64,000 bases of DNA from Channallabes apus (GCA_030522415.1 CM060127.1:11448707-11512706), one strand, 5' to 3'; shown: positions 33,247-44,424, counted from the first letter of the stretch. Notes: generated by a model from the sequence alone, not told the origin. A program made the numbers and translations.

Positions 33247-34080
33247 ATGGAGCGTAAACGCAAAGGAGGAGCAGAGAGGGAGCGTATAAAAAGAAAAAAA
33301 GCCCCGGCCGCAGACGCAGCAAGCTGCTGCAAAATCCCAGCCATGTTCGCCAGTAAGGGAACAGGTCGGTCAAGATTACATTTACATTATATTTATAATA
33401 ATTTGGCAGACGAACACTTTCTCCAAATCACTTAGATAATCACAATAGTTAAAATTAAACCAACAAACGAGCAACAATATGTAAGTGCTGCTGTGCTGTG
33501 TCAAGTCTCGTTTCGTCTACATGTAGCATATTTTTAATATAATAAATAAAAATGAATAAAAAGTAGACAAAATAGTGTTAGTGGGTCAAATTTTTTAAAT
33601 GATAAATAAATCAAGTAGATGGTATGGAAAAGAATACAGTATTAGTTATTTAGATTTTTCATTTCTAGTCTACAATATGCAGTCTGCAATGTTTGTTTGT
33701 TTATTTATTTATTTAGAAAAGGTGAGGAAGGAAGCAGCAGTAGCACTAGTGCTGCAAATGCTCCTGCTGTTGAGCTACAGTAGAGGTGGTGGACAGTCCA
33801 GCGTTAGAGTCAGAGCAGGAACCTTCAGGTAAAGTTTAAGATAAGCAAAACTAAACATGCAGGTAGCAGCTATACTTTTTAAACAACATGTGCTTTTTAT
33901 GATTTATAAGATCAGTAGTAGGACTGTGATTTTGGGGACATACAACTGATGGCTGGACAATTATAAATACAGATTATTGAACGCGCTTATTTCATATTGC
34001 AGAGCAACTAGATGTGCAGAGTGAGAGAGAGAAGGATTCAGGGAAAGATGAAGGAGACAGTGAAATCACTAGTAGTGCTA
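33247..34080 (+). pseudogene. ZMYM-like hAT transposase, 5' exons only
   Basis: Exon 1 from ATG 33247 encodes MERKRKGGAERERIKRKK, ADAASCCKIPAMFA and meets a donor-like GTAAGG at 33353. After an acceptor (ATTTAG at about 33711-33716), 33717 onward encodes GEEGSSSSTSAANAPAVELQ before a stop. Another acidic segment (EQLDVQSEREKDSGKDEGD) follows an acceptor-like TTGCAG at about 33998-34003. This matches the N-terminal layout I know from fish zinc-finger MYM-type-1-like hAT proteins. The catalytic and C-terminal regions are missing. Confidence 0.6.
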
Positions 34081-34086
34081 ATTACA

Positions 34087-34330
34087 GGGCAGTGGTGGCT
34101 CAATCGGTTAAGGCTGTGGGTTACTGGGTTACTGATCGGAAGGTCGGGGGTTCGAACCCCAGCATCGGCAAGTTGCCACTGTTGAGCCCTTGAGCAAGGC
34201 CCTTAACCCTATCTGCTCCAGGGGCGCTGTAAGCTGGCTGACCCTGCGCTCTGACCCCAGTTTCCTAATTGGGATATGCGAAGAAGAAATTTCGCTGTGC
34301 TGTAAAAAGTACATGTGACAATAATTGAAT
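34087..34330 (+). mobile_element. tRNA-derived SINE
   Basis: A-box-like TGGCTCAATCGGTTAAGG and B-box GGTTCGAACCC (34149-34159) show a tRNA-derived head with an internal pol III promoter. The body includes GAGCAAGGCCCTTAACCC, and the 3' end CGCTGTGCTGTAAAAAGTAC, ATGTGACAATAA resembles an L2-type LINE tail. Confidence 0.8.
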
Positions 34331-35914
34331 ATTCTTCTTCTTCTACTTACTGTTTACTCTTACTGGTCTGTTCCACATAATGCCATAATTGAGTAAACAT
34401 TGTTATCTGTTACTTACGCTGTCATAGGTTTTGTTAAGTTTATTTGTGTTTGTGTTTCTGATACATTTGGTATACTAGAGTTGAGCACTGAAAATACATA
34501 AAATGTAAAATTTCAACATGTAAATGTGTCTCTTATTATCTCTTTTAAAAAGCCAATTTTCTATTTGTCATTGGTTTGGTAGTATAACTGGTGTATTCCT
34601 AGTGAGTTGTTAAGGGTTATTTTTTTTTATTCATTTATATTGCATCTGGTAGTCTACTGTACCTGTTACAATAATAGGGTTCGCCTACAAGTTTATCAGT
34701 CCAGTAGATTACATGAATAGGGTGGTGGTGACTGCAGCAGCAGAGGTGGCCTGGGAGTGGAGTCAAATTCCCGGCCTGAATTATTGTCCCAGTCCGCCAC
34801 TGTCTACAAATATATACAAAGACCAACCAAACCAAAGGGACAAAGCAATAATCAAAGTCAATTGGAGGCAAAAAGTTAAAACCGGAATACACAACCAAAT
34901 ATCAAAACGCCAAAATCACAACCTCTTTCATCTTTCCCACGTCTCTCTCCGGTGTATACATGGTCGCGCTAGTCGATGACGTCACTCAGGGCGGAAGCGA
35001 CCGTGTGGAAGGTCAGGTAGATGCCGATGTCAGAAAACCTGGAGTGGAGTCTGGAGCGGTCGCGCGACCAGGACATGATACACACACGCGGCGCAACGGA
35101 GCATTTATATAAAGCATAATATTTTTTATTATTTTATCATTTTCATTCATTTATTTTTTACTCAGTAGCGAATATGATTTAAAATGTAGCGAATTACAAT
35201 ACTTCAAACAAAACGTACTTAAGTAAAAGTAAAATTACAGATTTTTAAAACTACTTTAAAAAGTAGAAATACACAAAAAAGCTACTCAATTACAGTAACG
35301 CGAGTAAATGTCATTCGTTACTTTCCACCTCTGTTTACGACTTTGCCTCAAATAAAATCAGAAATGTGCCTTTGTAAATTTTTAACTTTGGAAAGCTCCA
35401 GCAGATGGCAGTGTTGATTTTATTTCAGTTTATTATTGTTTATTTCATTTATTATAAATATTTTATTTAAAGTGGACATACAGTCTCAATTTTTGCATAG
35501 GTTAATATGATTCTTCAGGGTCCTAATGAAAAGTTTGTAATATACTTTAATTAAAAAATCTCAATTGTTGTGTAAAAAAACATAACTTTTACCTGGTAAA
35601 AAGTAGCTCTGTTCTCAGCAACCTGTTTCAGTACATGCTCCTTTAAATGTTAATGACCTCTACTGAACCCGCCCCCCAGTTCTGTGGGGCGTGTCTTCAC
35701 AATACAAGTGGGGTATAGCTTTGACAACAGTTAAAAATAGTTAAAAAACAGTTAAAAATAATTTTACATGATGTTAGAATTATTTTATATATAAAGGAGT
35801 TATTTCTACTCTCTTGCTCTCTTCCTCATAGATCTGATATTAACGTGTTAAATCTTCCCTGCTGCTTATCTTCCTGTCTCCTCTTGCATCTGTTCATTCA
35901 TGCTCACCTTCCCA

Positions 35915-35921
35915 TACTCTG

Positions 35922-35964
<43 letters not shown>

Positions 35965-35970
35965 TCCTCT
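35915..35970. repeat. (CT)n microsatellite
   Basis: CTCTCT array with a few CCT and TGT interruptions. Confidence 0.85.
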
Positions 35971-36164
35971 CCTTTGATTCAAATTCTAATTTTATTTGTC
36001 ACATACACAGTCATACACAGTATGATATGCAGTGAAATGCTTATACGACAGTCAGTGACCTTAAAAATTAAATAAATGAGTAAAGAATAAATATCAATAA
36101 AAAGAAATACTAAAGAAAATAAATTTAACTAGTAAAATAGTTGTACAAATATACAATGTACAAA

Positions 36165-36238
36165 TGAGGGCATAATAAAAATCTTACAAAATATATGGGA
36201 TATATAAATATTATTATTATTATTATTATTATTTTTAT

Positions 36239-36301
<63 letters not shown>

Positions 36302-36323
36302 TAAGATTTTTATTATGCACTCA
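36165..36323. repeat. 31-bp inverted repeat flanking (TA)n
   Basis: TGAGGGCATAATAAAAATC... at 36165 and its inverse ending ...TTATGCACTCA at 36323 match at 30 of 31 positions, separated by an ATT-rich stretch and (TA)n. Same architecture as 8115-8229 but unrelated sequence. Confidence 0.8.
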
Positions 36324-36393
36324 TATTTTTATATATAGTTATATATGTATATAAAATTTTACATGTGAATCTGGTTGTAAAACTTTTTTGACT

Positions 36394-36465
36394 TCCCAGA
36401 CCGGGAATCGAACTCGATTTGCTGCGATGAGAGCACCGTATCCTACCCCGCGAGACCACGGAGGA
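36394..36465 (-). pseudogene. tRNA-Glu(CTC)-like pseudogene
   Basis: Minus strand: GTGGTCTCGCGGGGTAGGAT (D-arm region), anticodon loop CTCTCAT (anticodon CTC), and GAGTTCGATTCCCGG (T arm). The layout follows tRNA-Glu, but acceptor pairs and the D-loop are degraded. Confidence 0.6.
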
Positions 36466-36863
36466 TTAATGGCTGCCGCTTGGAAATGCCGGCTATTCAA
36501 CCCGCGACCTTATACACGCGAAGCATTGTTTTTTTCGGGATCTCACCAGGACATTTACAATGGTTAATTTGTAGTAACATATGTCTATAGCACAGGCGTT
36601 TAGTCAAACATATTTATACCGATCTTTTGCTGTTAATAAACAGAGACCTTTCTGACAGACAACGTGTGTGTGTGTGTGTGTGTGTCTCTGACTGTCATAT
36701 AGATGCCGGGAATAGGACATCATACACGCGAAGCATTGTGTGTGTGTGTGTGTGTGTGAGTCTCTCCTTATGTCAGAAAAGCTTACCGAAGCATAGCGCA
36801 CTCGCCTCGTTACTAAACGAACTTTTAGAAAAACTTTATAAATATGTAGTGCAAAAAGCATGT

Positions 36864-36934
36864 GCCTTGAGGGGGAATCGAACCCGGGGCTACCGCATTA
36901 GAGTGCGGCATCCTAGCCACTACACCACGAAGGA
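36864..36934 (-). pseudogene. tRNA-Glu-like pseudogene, altered anticodon loop
   Basis: Minus strand: TCCTTCGTGGTGTAGTGGCT, ACTCTAATGCGG and GGGTTCGATTCCCC. It aligns with tRNA-Glu along its length, but one base is missing in the anticodon arm (six-base loop CTCTAA) and acceptor pairing is poor. Confidence 0.6.
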
Positions 36935-37348
36935 TTAATGGCTACCACCGCTGAAATGCCGGCTATTCAACCCGCGACCTTATACACGCGAAGCATTGTT
37001 TTTTTTTCGGGATCTCACCAGGACATTTACAATGGTTCATTTGTAGTAACATATGTCTATAGCACAGGCGTTTAGTCAAACATATTTATACCGATCTTTT
37101 GCTGTTAATAAACAGAGACCTTTCTGACAAACAACGTGTGTGTGTGTGTGTGTCTGTGTGTGTGAATGAGGCATATAGATGTCGGGAATAGGACAACATA
37201 CACGCGAAGCATTGTGTGTGTGTGTGTGTGTGTGTGTGACTGAGTCTCTCCTTATGTCAGAAAAGCTTATCGAAGCATAGCGCACTCGCCTCGTTACTAA
37301 ACGAACATTAGAAAAACTTTATAAATATGTAGTGCAAAAAAAGCATGT

Positions 37349-37419
37349 ACCTTAAGCAGGAATCGAACCCGGGTCTCCCATGTGAAAACACCAAATCCTA
37401 ACCACTAGACCACCACACT
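37349..37419 (-). pseudogene. tRNA-Glu(TTC)-like pseudogene
   Basis: Minus strand: GGTGGTCTAGTGGTTAGGAT exactly like tRNA-Glu, loop TTTTCAC (anticodon TTC), GGGTTCGATTCC in the T arm. Anticodon and acceptor stems do not pair properly. Confidence 0.65.
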
Positions 37420-38391
37420 ACTGCAAGGCTGCTGCAACAAACAGCACACCACACTCATGTAGGTGCCATTTTGCTCCCGTGTAGAATAACAATGGCCGAC
37501 GGCTCTTTTTTTCACTCGGGGCGGGTCTTTGCTAAAACACCAGTGTCAATCAACTGTAGTAGGAGCGGCCTCTGTCGGTGTGAGTTCACACCGACAGGCT
37601 TTTGAAAACGGGCTGATTTCAGAAGGGGCATCTTATAATATTAAATTAAAAGAATATCGCTGGGCGGCTCTTTATCACTGTAGAGTGGTTGTGTACACCC
37701 TCTCCTAACACACAATGCAGTCCAAACAGCTTGAAAAAGTCCATGAAGCACTGTAGGTGCCCTTTAAAGTGTTATTTTAGTTTGTTTTTTTTGCTGTAGA
37801 GCTACAATTGTAATTTATAAATGATACAATTTATTTATGTATGTACTTTTATTTGAATAAAGTTCTATTTTGGGCCTTATAGTAGGTGTTTTTTTTTTTT
37901 TTTTTACTTCCTTAATATTTGCGGGAGAGGGCACAAAAGTAAATTTCTGCTTAGGGCACCGATTTGGCCAGCAGCGGCCCTGCCAGTAATTGCATGTAAG
38001 CTAACCAGGTAGCCCTCTTTAACCAAAGTTGTTTGTGACTCAGGCTAAATGAACAGTTAGTCAACGTGCCAACTACAGGAAAAGTACCACAGCTGAACAG
38101 ATAACTACTAGATGGAAGTATTAATATTTTGGTGATTGTAATGTAGCAGTATGACACCAGCTATGACATTTTTTCGGTAATTAGCTTAAAATCAACGCAG
38201 ACCACAAGATCAACTAGTCTAACATAAAGAGCTGTATCCTAAAAACCTGTGCGTATTTTGCTGTTTTATTTTTGGTAGTAGCTGTCTCCATGTTTTTGTT
38301 TCAGGTTATCTATACTCTATCTTAATGGACAGCTTTGTAATTTATTTTTATTTATTATCAATCCTATTACACACTAAATTAGTAGTCTTAT

Positions 38392-38748
38392 ACAGATGTC
38401 GCCTTTAAGACTGGAGGCGCTGGAGGCCGCAATTTAGCGCGCGGCGTGCCGCGACTTGCCGGAGGCAACATTCAGGAATTTAAAATAAATGTATTGTGCT
38501 TCACTGAATATCCGCCAGATGGCGCATGGAAGGACTTTATCTAAAAGCCGGACCAAGTACAACAATGAATGTAACGACGCGGATGAACAGTGCTGAAGCG
38601 AACATGAATTTTATTTTGTTTTATAATAGATCTTTCATGATGAATGAGTGTATATGTGCTTCATATTATCAAACACAGGCAAAGGAGACAGAAATTTTTG
38701 AGGGACAGGTCACTGAAAAAAGTAAACCTAGCTATCGTTCGTTTAATG
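38392..38748 (+). repeat. Repeat with the TACAGATGTCGCC terminus, copy D, in the palindrome spacer
   Basis: Starts at the inner edge of the left arm and matches copy C (16497-16886, inverted) for about 150 bp through the CCGCCAGATGGCGCAT block, then diverges. No convincing ORF. Confidence 0.6.
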
Positions 38749-40067
38749 CAGTGGTTCTCAAAGTGTGGGGCGCGCCCCACTAGTGGGGAAAACAGACATG
38801 ACAGGTGGGGCGCAATGAACGGGAGGAAATTAGTGGAAATAATAGCAAAAAACTAAACAATCACACACAAATAAATGGGTCATTAATACAAGTACATTTA
38901 AAATAACATCAGTTGTGGCCCGGGAGAAAAAGTGGAACCATAGTGCAACAATAATGGTTTAACGTCGGATCAACTTGAGCGACTCTGACAGAAATAAACC
39001 GCGCCGACCATCAAAATACATTTTACCCCGCTGGGATATTTTACAATATTAAACAGTCCTGACATTTTAAATAGTTTGTAAATAAAAACACAGTGGGTCG
39101 CGCAGGTTTGTGATTCGAGCTGCGCTGCGTGATCCACCGGGCTGCGCAAATAAACCAGATCATCACTGCGCTATCCAGATAGTCGCGCTGCGCTGTATTT
39201 GCGCAGATATTCGGTTCAATCGGGTGCCACGGTTTCGTCCCACTTTTGATGTGTTTGGCTTCACATACACTTCGACAATGGAAGAAGACGCTGCAGCAGC
39301 AGTGAGTTTACTTACTGTACATGTGACAAAACCAAGAACGAGGAGATTGTAAAGAAAAAAAGTGCCTCGTCTGTGGTGTGGAATTGGTTTGGGCATAAGA
39401 AAAGTGATACAAATGAGATGAACGTGATTTGTGAGGTACACAAGTGCACTGTTTTAACAAGTGGTGGAAACACGTCAAACCTTTTCTATCATCTGAAAGC
39501 CAAGCATCCAAACTAATATGGCCAAAGTAAAAAAAAAATGCGGCAAACCTCAGCAATTCACAGTTTAAATAAAATTACATTATGTAAAACAGTTTCTTTG
39601 TGGTTGTATCTGAAAATACATAAATAAAAATTCAGATTGCTATATTGTGATATATATCGTTATCGAGGTAGAAAATAGCTTCTAGTTAATAAGCCACTCA
39701 ACTTCTTTCAAAGAAAGCTGGCAGAATACAGACAGCAGGATAATCGCATGGTAAAATCTGAATCAGTGGACAGCAAAGCACAAATGGCTTTATGCCAGAG
39801 CAAAAAAACTTCAAACGATTGCTGAGCAGCTAATAAACATGGGGTCAATTATGCAAAGATAAGTGACAACGTAAGCCTTTTATAACAATTGCACGTGTAT
39901 TTTATCTGTTTTGAATTTGGTGTTGTTTGATCTTATTGGTTTAGAAATTGATATTTCAATAAACAGTAAACTTGGCCGATTTCGTTATTATTTTGTTGAC
40001 AAGTGAGGCTTGAAAATTCGCTCACCCCCTTAAGTGGGGAATGACAGAAAAAGTTTGAGAACCACTG
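38749..40067. mobile_element. hAT element with BED-finger remnant, 1319 bp, 8-bp TSD
   Basis: Perfect duplication GTTTAATG (38741-38748 and 40068-40075). Termini CAGTGGTTCTCAAAGTGTGG and CAGTGGTTCTCAAACTTTTT (inverted) are classic for this fish hAT family. Only an N-terminal transposase piece remains. Confidence 0.95.
39278..39516 (+). pseudogene. hAT transposase N-terminus with BED zinc finger
   Basis: An ATG at 39278 starts MEEDAAAAVSLLTVH. In another frame, 39340-39516 encode SSVVWNWFGHKKSD, then ICEVHKC and YHLKAKHPN before TAA, a C-x4-C...H-x4-H BED finger. The frame change means an intron or a frameshift. The catalytic core is absent. Confidence 0.7.
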
Positions 40068-40538
40068 GTTTAATGTGTTTTTTTTCTCAATCCATTAGTT
40101 TTAAAAAAATTATTTACTCTTTTAAACTAAAGTGTCTAATTCATGCTTATGGGTGAATCTTTTTTTTTATTTTTTACTTTAGTATAATGCTATTTAGAGC
40201 AGGGAACCAAAGTGAAATATTTCATTTTGATCAAGGCACTTTTATTAGCTTGAGTGTGATTTGCGCATGCGCAGTCTTTAAACCATAGTTTTGCCGGTAT
40301 AATTTTATTTCCGCCTCAAACTGGAGCATGACGTTGAAACAAGTAAGGAAGGATATCAGAACCTGTATTTCAGTTACTATTAGTTAAAGCTCCTGGTTAA
40401 ACTTAAATGTAATCCATTCACTCAAAGGACATTTCTGCTTCAAACCAAAGTTCACCGTGTCACATGACCTCATGACGCAGCATTATCACGGACTGAATCA
40501 CGTTCTGCTGCCGGACCTAGTTTTTCAAAGAAAACTCC

Positions 40539-40676
40539 TTTACACCCCTGCCTGTCCCACCATAATGATGAGCGCTGCACTCAGGCATACATCATTATCT
40601 CCCAACGTCAGGATGTAGGGGTACGGCCTTGACACTTCAGCCTGCTGGAGGTATTCCACCATGTTGGTTCCAACCT
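40539..40676 (-). pseudogene. Exon-like fragment of an unidentified fish multigene family
   Basis: After an acceptor-like TTTCTTTCTAAG the minus strand encodes VGTNMVEYLQQAEVSRPYPY and ILTLGDNDVCLSAALIIMVG, ending in a stop at 40539. The PYPYIL-x-GD pattern reminds me of uncharacterised multicopy fish proteins in which it precedes QAFVIxxGQAL. A neighbouring-family piece may be 51310-51506. No other exons seen; I give no function. Confidence 0.35.
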
Positions 40677-41142
40677 TAGAAAGAAAAAAATTAAAGAAAG
40701 TACAAATTTTGTTGAATAGCAACGATTAAACTGTATCAGACTATTAATTTAGTGTGTAATAGGATTGATAATAAATTTTAAAAAATGACAAAGCTGTCCA
40801 TTAAGATAGAGTATAGATAACCTGAAACAAAAACATGGAGACAGCTACTACCAAAAATAAAACAGCAAAATAAGCACGGTTTTTAGGATACAGCTCTTTA
40901 TGTTAGACTAGTTGATCTTGTGGTCTGCGTTGATTTTAAGCTAATTACCGAAAAAATGTCATAGCTGGTGTCATACTGGTACATTACAATCACCAAAATA
41001 TTAATACTTCCATCGAGTAGTTATCTGTTCAGCTGTGGTACTTTTCCTGTAGTTGGCGCGCTGACTAACCAAAGTTGCTTGTGACTCAGGCTAAATTAAC
41101 AGTTAAAGAGGGCTACCTGGTTAGCTTACATGCAATTACTGG

Positions 41143-42226
41143 CAGGGCCGCTGCTGGCCAAATCGGTGCCCTAAGCAGAAATTTACTTTTGTGCCCTCTC
41201 CCGCAAATATTAAGGAAGTAAAAAAAAAAAAAAACACCTACTATAGGGGGCAAAATAGAACTTTATTCAAATAAAAGTAAATACATAAATAAATTGTTTA
41301 TAAATTTATAAATTACAATTGTAGCTCTACAGCAAAAAATACAAACTAAAATATCACTTTAAATAAAATATTTATAATGAATAAAATAAACAATAATAAA
41401 CTGAAATAAATTCAACACTGTCATCTGCTGGAGCTTTCCAAAGTAAAAAATTTACAAAGGCACACTTCTGCTTTTACTTGAGGCAAAGTCGTAAATGAGC
41501 TCTTCATGTGATAAAGCCTTTGATAATTCAGAGTTGATGCTGACAATTGCCAGACCACTCATGCGCTCTTGTGCCGTAGATGAGCGCAAGTACGTTTTGA
41601 TGAGGTTCATTTTATAAAAACTTGGCTCAGCAGAGGCAACAGTTACAGGGAGCGTCACTGTATCATATTAAGAAAGGTGCGTTAGTCGTGAAATTATTAC
41701 CGCCATTAAAACACATTATTAACGTCGACAGAATAAAATAAAGTTTCAAAGGATTATGAACGTACCTGAAAGTGATGCACGGGCTTCATCTTGGGCTTTT
41801 TTTCCCCTTTCGTTTCTCGGCGCCGGACTGTTGATGTATCTTTTTTTTTTTTTTTTTTTTAATTGAGAAATGACATAGTATGATTACAAAGACAGTCACA
41901 ATACATTACAATTTCCACAACGATAATTTCATTTTGAAGACAAACCAGGCATATAGTTCAAATATTATCGTTTTTGGCCAAATAGGCAGCCGTAACAGAG
42001 GTGAGGGAGCGCGTCATCACGTGTGCTTAGCCTACTCTGCGTTCACCGTTAAATGCAGTATATACGTTAATATTTTTTCTTATTTGTATATGCATATTAT
42101 TAATATTAATTTATTATTATAATATATTTAAAAAAAAAATATTTTTGAGCAGCTGGGATGGTGCCCCCCTGGGAGTTGGTGCCCTACGCAGACTGCGTAC
42201 TCTGCGTATAGGGAGCGGCGGCGGTG
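41143..42226. mobile_element. Old hAT relic in the right arm (uninterrupted)
   Basis: Begins CAGGGCCGCTGCTGGCC at 41143 and ends near GGGAGCGGCGGCGG at about 42211-42224. Carries the hAT C-terminal fragment on the minus strand and T-run/A-run tracts at 41841-41860 and 41221-41234. The right edge is approximate. Confidence 0.7.
41452..41658 (-). pseudogene. hAT transposase C-terminal fragment (right arm)
   Basis: Minus-strand frame: SAEPSFYKMNLIKTYL, STAQERMSGLAIVSIN, SELSKALSHEELIYDF, ASSKSRSVPL, stop. Same product as the split left-arm copy, here continuous. It is the dimerisation tail only; no catalytic domain is nearby. Confidence 0.75.
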
Positions 42227-42319
42227 ATAATATGGTTAGTTAATTAGCAGAAATGTCTGAAGAAGGAATAATGAGTTTTTGGATGGTTATCGCCTGCCAT
42301 CTTGTGGCCGAGTTTAGTA

Positions 42320-42640
42320 AATGACTGTTTCCTTAAGCACTGTGACCTTGTACAGTACCTCGAGTTTTGGAGGTTCAAATCCTGCATCAGGTCTGTGTGT
42401 GGGTAGTTTGCATGTTCCCCCTGTGCTTGTTGGGTTTCCTCCTGGTATGAGCGTTTCATACCAAAATCGTTACCAAATTGCCTGTAGTGTGTGAGTGTGT
42501 GTATGTGTGTGTGCCCTGCGATGGATTGGCACCCTATCCAGGGTGTACCCTGTCTCGTGCCCTGAGTCTCCTGGGATAGGCTCCAGGTCCCCCGCGACCC
42601 TGAACACAGGATTAAGAGGTATAGAAAATGAATGAATGTG
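42320..42640 (-). repeat. Dispersed ATTCATTCAT-type repeat in the right arm
   Basis: Inverted counterpart of 31196-31515, with a longer (TG)n near 42490. Confidence 0.75.
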
Positions 42641-42970
42641 TGAATATGCGTATGTTTGTGCGCTCATGCGGTTTTAATCAAACTTCATTTAAGAAAGGTT
42701 TTACAACACATTACATATACATTGTTACATATCAGTGTAATTAACTTTGTAAAAATGAAGCATTTGTAACAATGTTGCAACATTAATACAAATTATACAA
42801 AGAACTACTCATACTTACGTTAGTATTTATATTGTTATCAGGTCTCGCGGATGCTTATTTGCAGTTTGGATGTATGATTTATTTGGTATGAAATATAATC
42901 ACTCATTTTTTTGCCTCCTCCAACTATTATTCCAAGGGGAAACGGCATATTACACGACCGTTGGTATTAG

Positions 42971-43399
<429 letters not shown>

Positions 43400-43430
43400 A
43401 CACTCAACCGGCTAACGACGCGAATACAAC

Positions 43431-43446
43431 GGCTCTTTTAAGAGCC
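43431..43446 (+). terminator. Histone 3' stem-loop of right H4
   Basis: GGCTCTTTTAAGAGCC followed by ACCCA, with CATCAAAGAGTTCTTA (histone downstream element) at 43457-43472. Confidence 0.93.
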
Positions 43447-43866
43447 ACCCACATCTCCATCAAAGAGTTCTTACCCCTGTATGTGTGTGAAAGTCAGAAA
43501 TATTTACGGTTTAGTAAACACCAGTTTAAGGAACTGTTATTAAAGGCCTTTGCATGCATTTAAAACACCAAAAGACAAATGAATAAAGCATTTAATTTCA
43601 TGTGGTACACACTCTCTACTTGTAGATATAGACTTTTTTTTTCAAAAAGATAGTTAATATACAATTTATATTTACATGATGTTTTCTGTTGGTTGAATGC
43701 GTGATCTACTTATTTTCTACATGTAATTTTTATAGTAAAAACAATCAATTAACCCGCGACTCTAAAACGGCGGGAATGGACACAAAGCGAAGCGGAGGGT
43801 GGAGGAGTAACAGGAAAAGAGTGGGGTGGTAGGAGGTCCCTCACGTGTAGAGTGTTTGAATATAGA

Positions 43867-43871
43867 CCAAT
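43867..43871 (+). promoter_or_regulatory. CCAAT box of right H2B
   Basis: CCAAT in GACCAATCAAAATCC, identical in context to the left arm. Confidence 0.75.
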
Positions 43872-43913
43872 CAAAATCCGTTCTTGGCTTGTGCTTAATT
43901 ACAATGTAGCCTG

Positions 43914-43919
43914 TATATA
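43914..43919 (+). promoter_or_regulatory. TATA box of right H2B
   Basis: TATATA, 62 bases before the start codon. Confidence 0.8.
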
Positions 43920-43920
43920 G

Positions 43921-44355
<435 letters not shown>

Positions 44356-44376
44356 AGCCGCCTTCATCAACACAAC

Positions 44377-44392
44377 GGCTCTTTTAAGAGCC
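44377..44392 (+). terminator. Histone 3' stem-loop of right H2B
   Basis: GGCTCTTTTAAGAGCC then ACCCA; the downstream element GTTAAAGAGCGACTTT follows at 44404-44419. Confidence 0.95.
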
Positions 44393-44424
44393 ACCCATGT
44401 TGTCCGTTAAAGAGCGACTTTTCT

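Larger units (their letters stand above)
32935..34802. mobile_element. Nested hAT element with 5' transposase exons, 1868 bp, 8-bp TSD
   Basis: Perfect 8-bp duplication TCTACAAA (32927-32934 and 34803-34810). The termini CAGGGGCAGACTGGCC and CAGTGGCGGACTGGGAC (inverted) match imperfectly. The interior keeps the first exons of a ZMYM-like hAT transposase on the plus strand and lacks the catalytic part, so it is an internal-deletion derivative. A SINE sits in it at 34087-34330. Confidence 0.92.
32274..35333. mobile_element. hAT element, 3060 bp, 8-bp TSD, inserted only in the left arm
   Basis: Perfect 8-bp duplication TTTACGAC at 32266-32273 and 35334-35341. Termini CAGAGGTGGAAAGAGTAA and its inverse TTACTTTCCACCTCTG. 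Subterminal AAGTAC/AAGTAAAAGTA motifs are present at both ends. The right arm has a single TTTACGAC (as GTCGTAAA, 41488-41495), the exact empty site. Another hAT at 32935-34802 nests inside; without it the element is about 1.2 kb and non-coding. Confidence 0.95.
32127..35377 (+). pseudogene. hAT transposase C-terminal (dimerisation) fragment, interrupted
   Basis: Plus-strand codons 32127-32273 give NAEPSFSKMNLIKTYL, STAQECMSGLAIVSIN and SELSKALSHEELIYD, then the frame resumes at 35342 with FASNKIRNVPL and a stop. AEPSFSKMxLIKTYL...MSGLAIxSIxxEL is the hAT C-terminal dimerisation signature. The 3-kb insertion splits it after the Asp codon. An uninterrupted version is at 41452-41640 on the minus strand. 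Confidence 0.75.
36466..37419. repeat. Two tandem ~470-bp units, each ending in a tRNA-Glu-like sequence
   Basis: Unit 1 (about 36466-36934) and unit 2 (about 36935-37419) share GCCGGCTATTCAACCCGCG, TACACGCGAAGCATTG, GGGATCTCACCAGGACATTT and two (TG)n tracts, and each ends in a tRNA-Glu-like stretch. Confidence 0.8.
35471..37763. mobile_element. TTAA-target (Kolobok/piggyBac-like) element, 2293 bp, left arm only
   Basis: TTAA lies at both edges (35467-35470, 37764-37767), with a single TTAA at the matching place of the right arm (41359-41362). Termini AGTGGACATACAGT and AGGGCACCTACAGT (inverted) match at 11 of 14 positions. Interior blocks such as TGCTCCTTTAAATGTTAATG and CTGTGGGGCGTGTC are familiar from abundant TTAA-flanked fish elements. 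An alternative reading is an 8-9-bp duplication TTTAAAGTG, which would point to hAT. It carries the tRNA-Glu-like array. Confidence 0.75.
31605..37982. mobile_element. Old hAT relic in the left arm, split by two younger insertions
   Basis: The ends (CGCCGCCGCTCCCTATACG at the left, GGCCAGCAGCGGCCCTG at the right) and contents correspond to the uninterrupted relic at 41143-42226 in the right arm. It carries a hAT transposase C-terminus at 32127-32273 continuing at 35342-35377. The 3.06-kb hAT and the 2.3-kb TTAA element interrupt it. Confidence 0.75.
38396..40730. other. Central spacer of the inverted repeat (2.3 kb)
   Basis: Unique between the arms. Both inner ends read TACAG outward-to-inward, that is TACAG at 38391-38395 and CTGTA at 40731-40735. 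It contains copy D, a hAT element and an exon-like piece on the minus strand near its right end. Confidence 0.8.

Noticed and set aside
36600..37290. Possible CRISPR-like array from repeated (TG)n blocks
   Set aside because: Two long tandem units with microsatellites and tRNA-like parts; no short regular repeat-spacer pattern, and the genome is eukaryotic.
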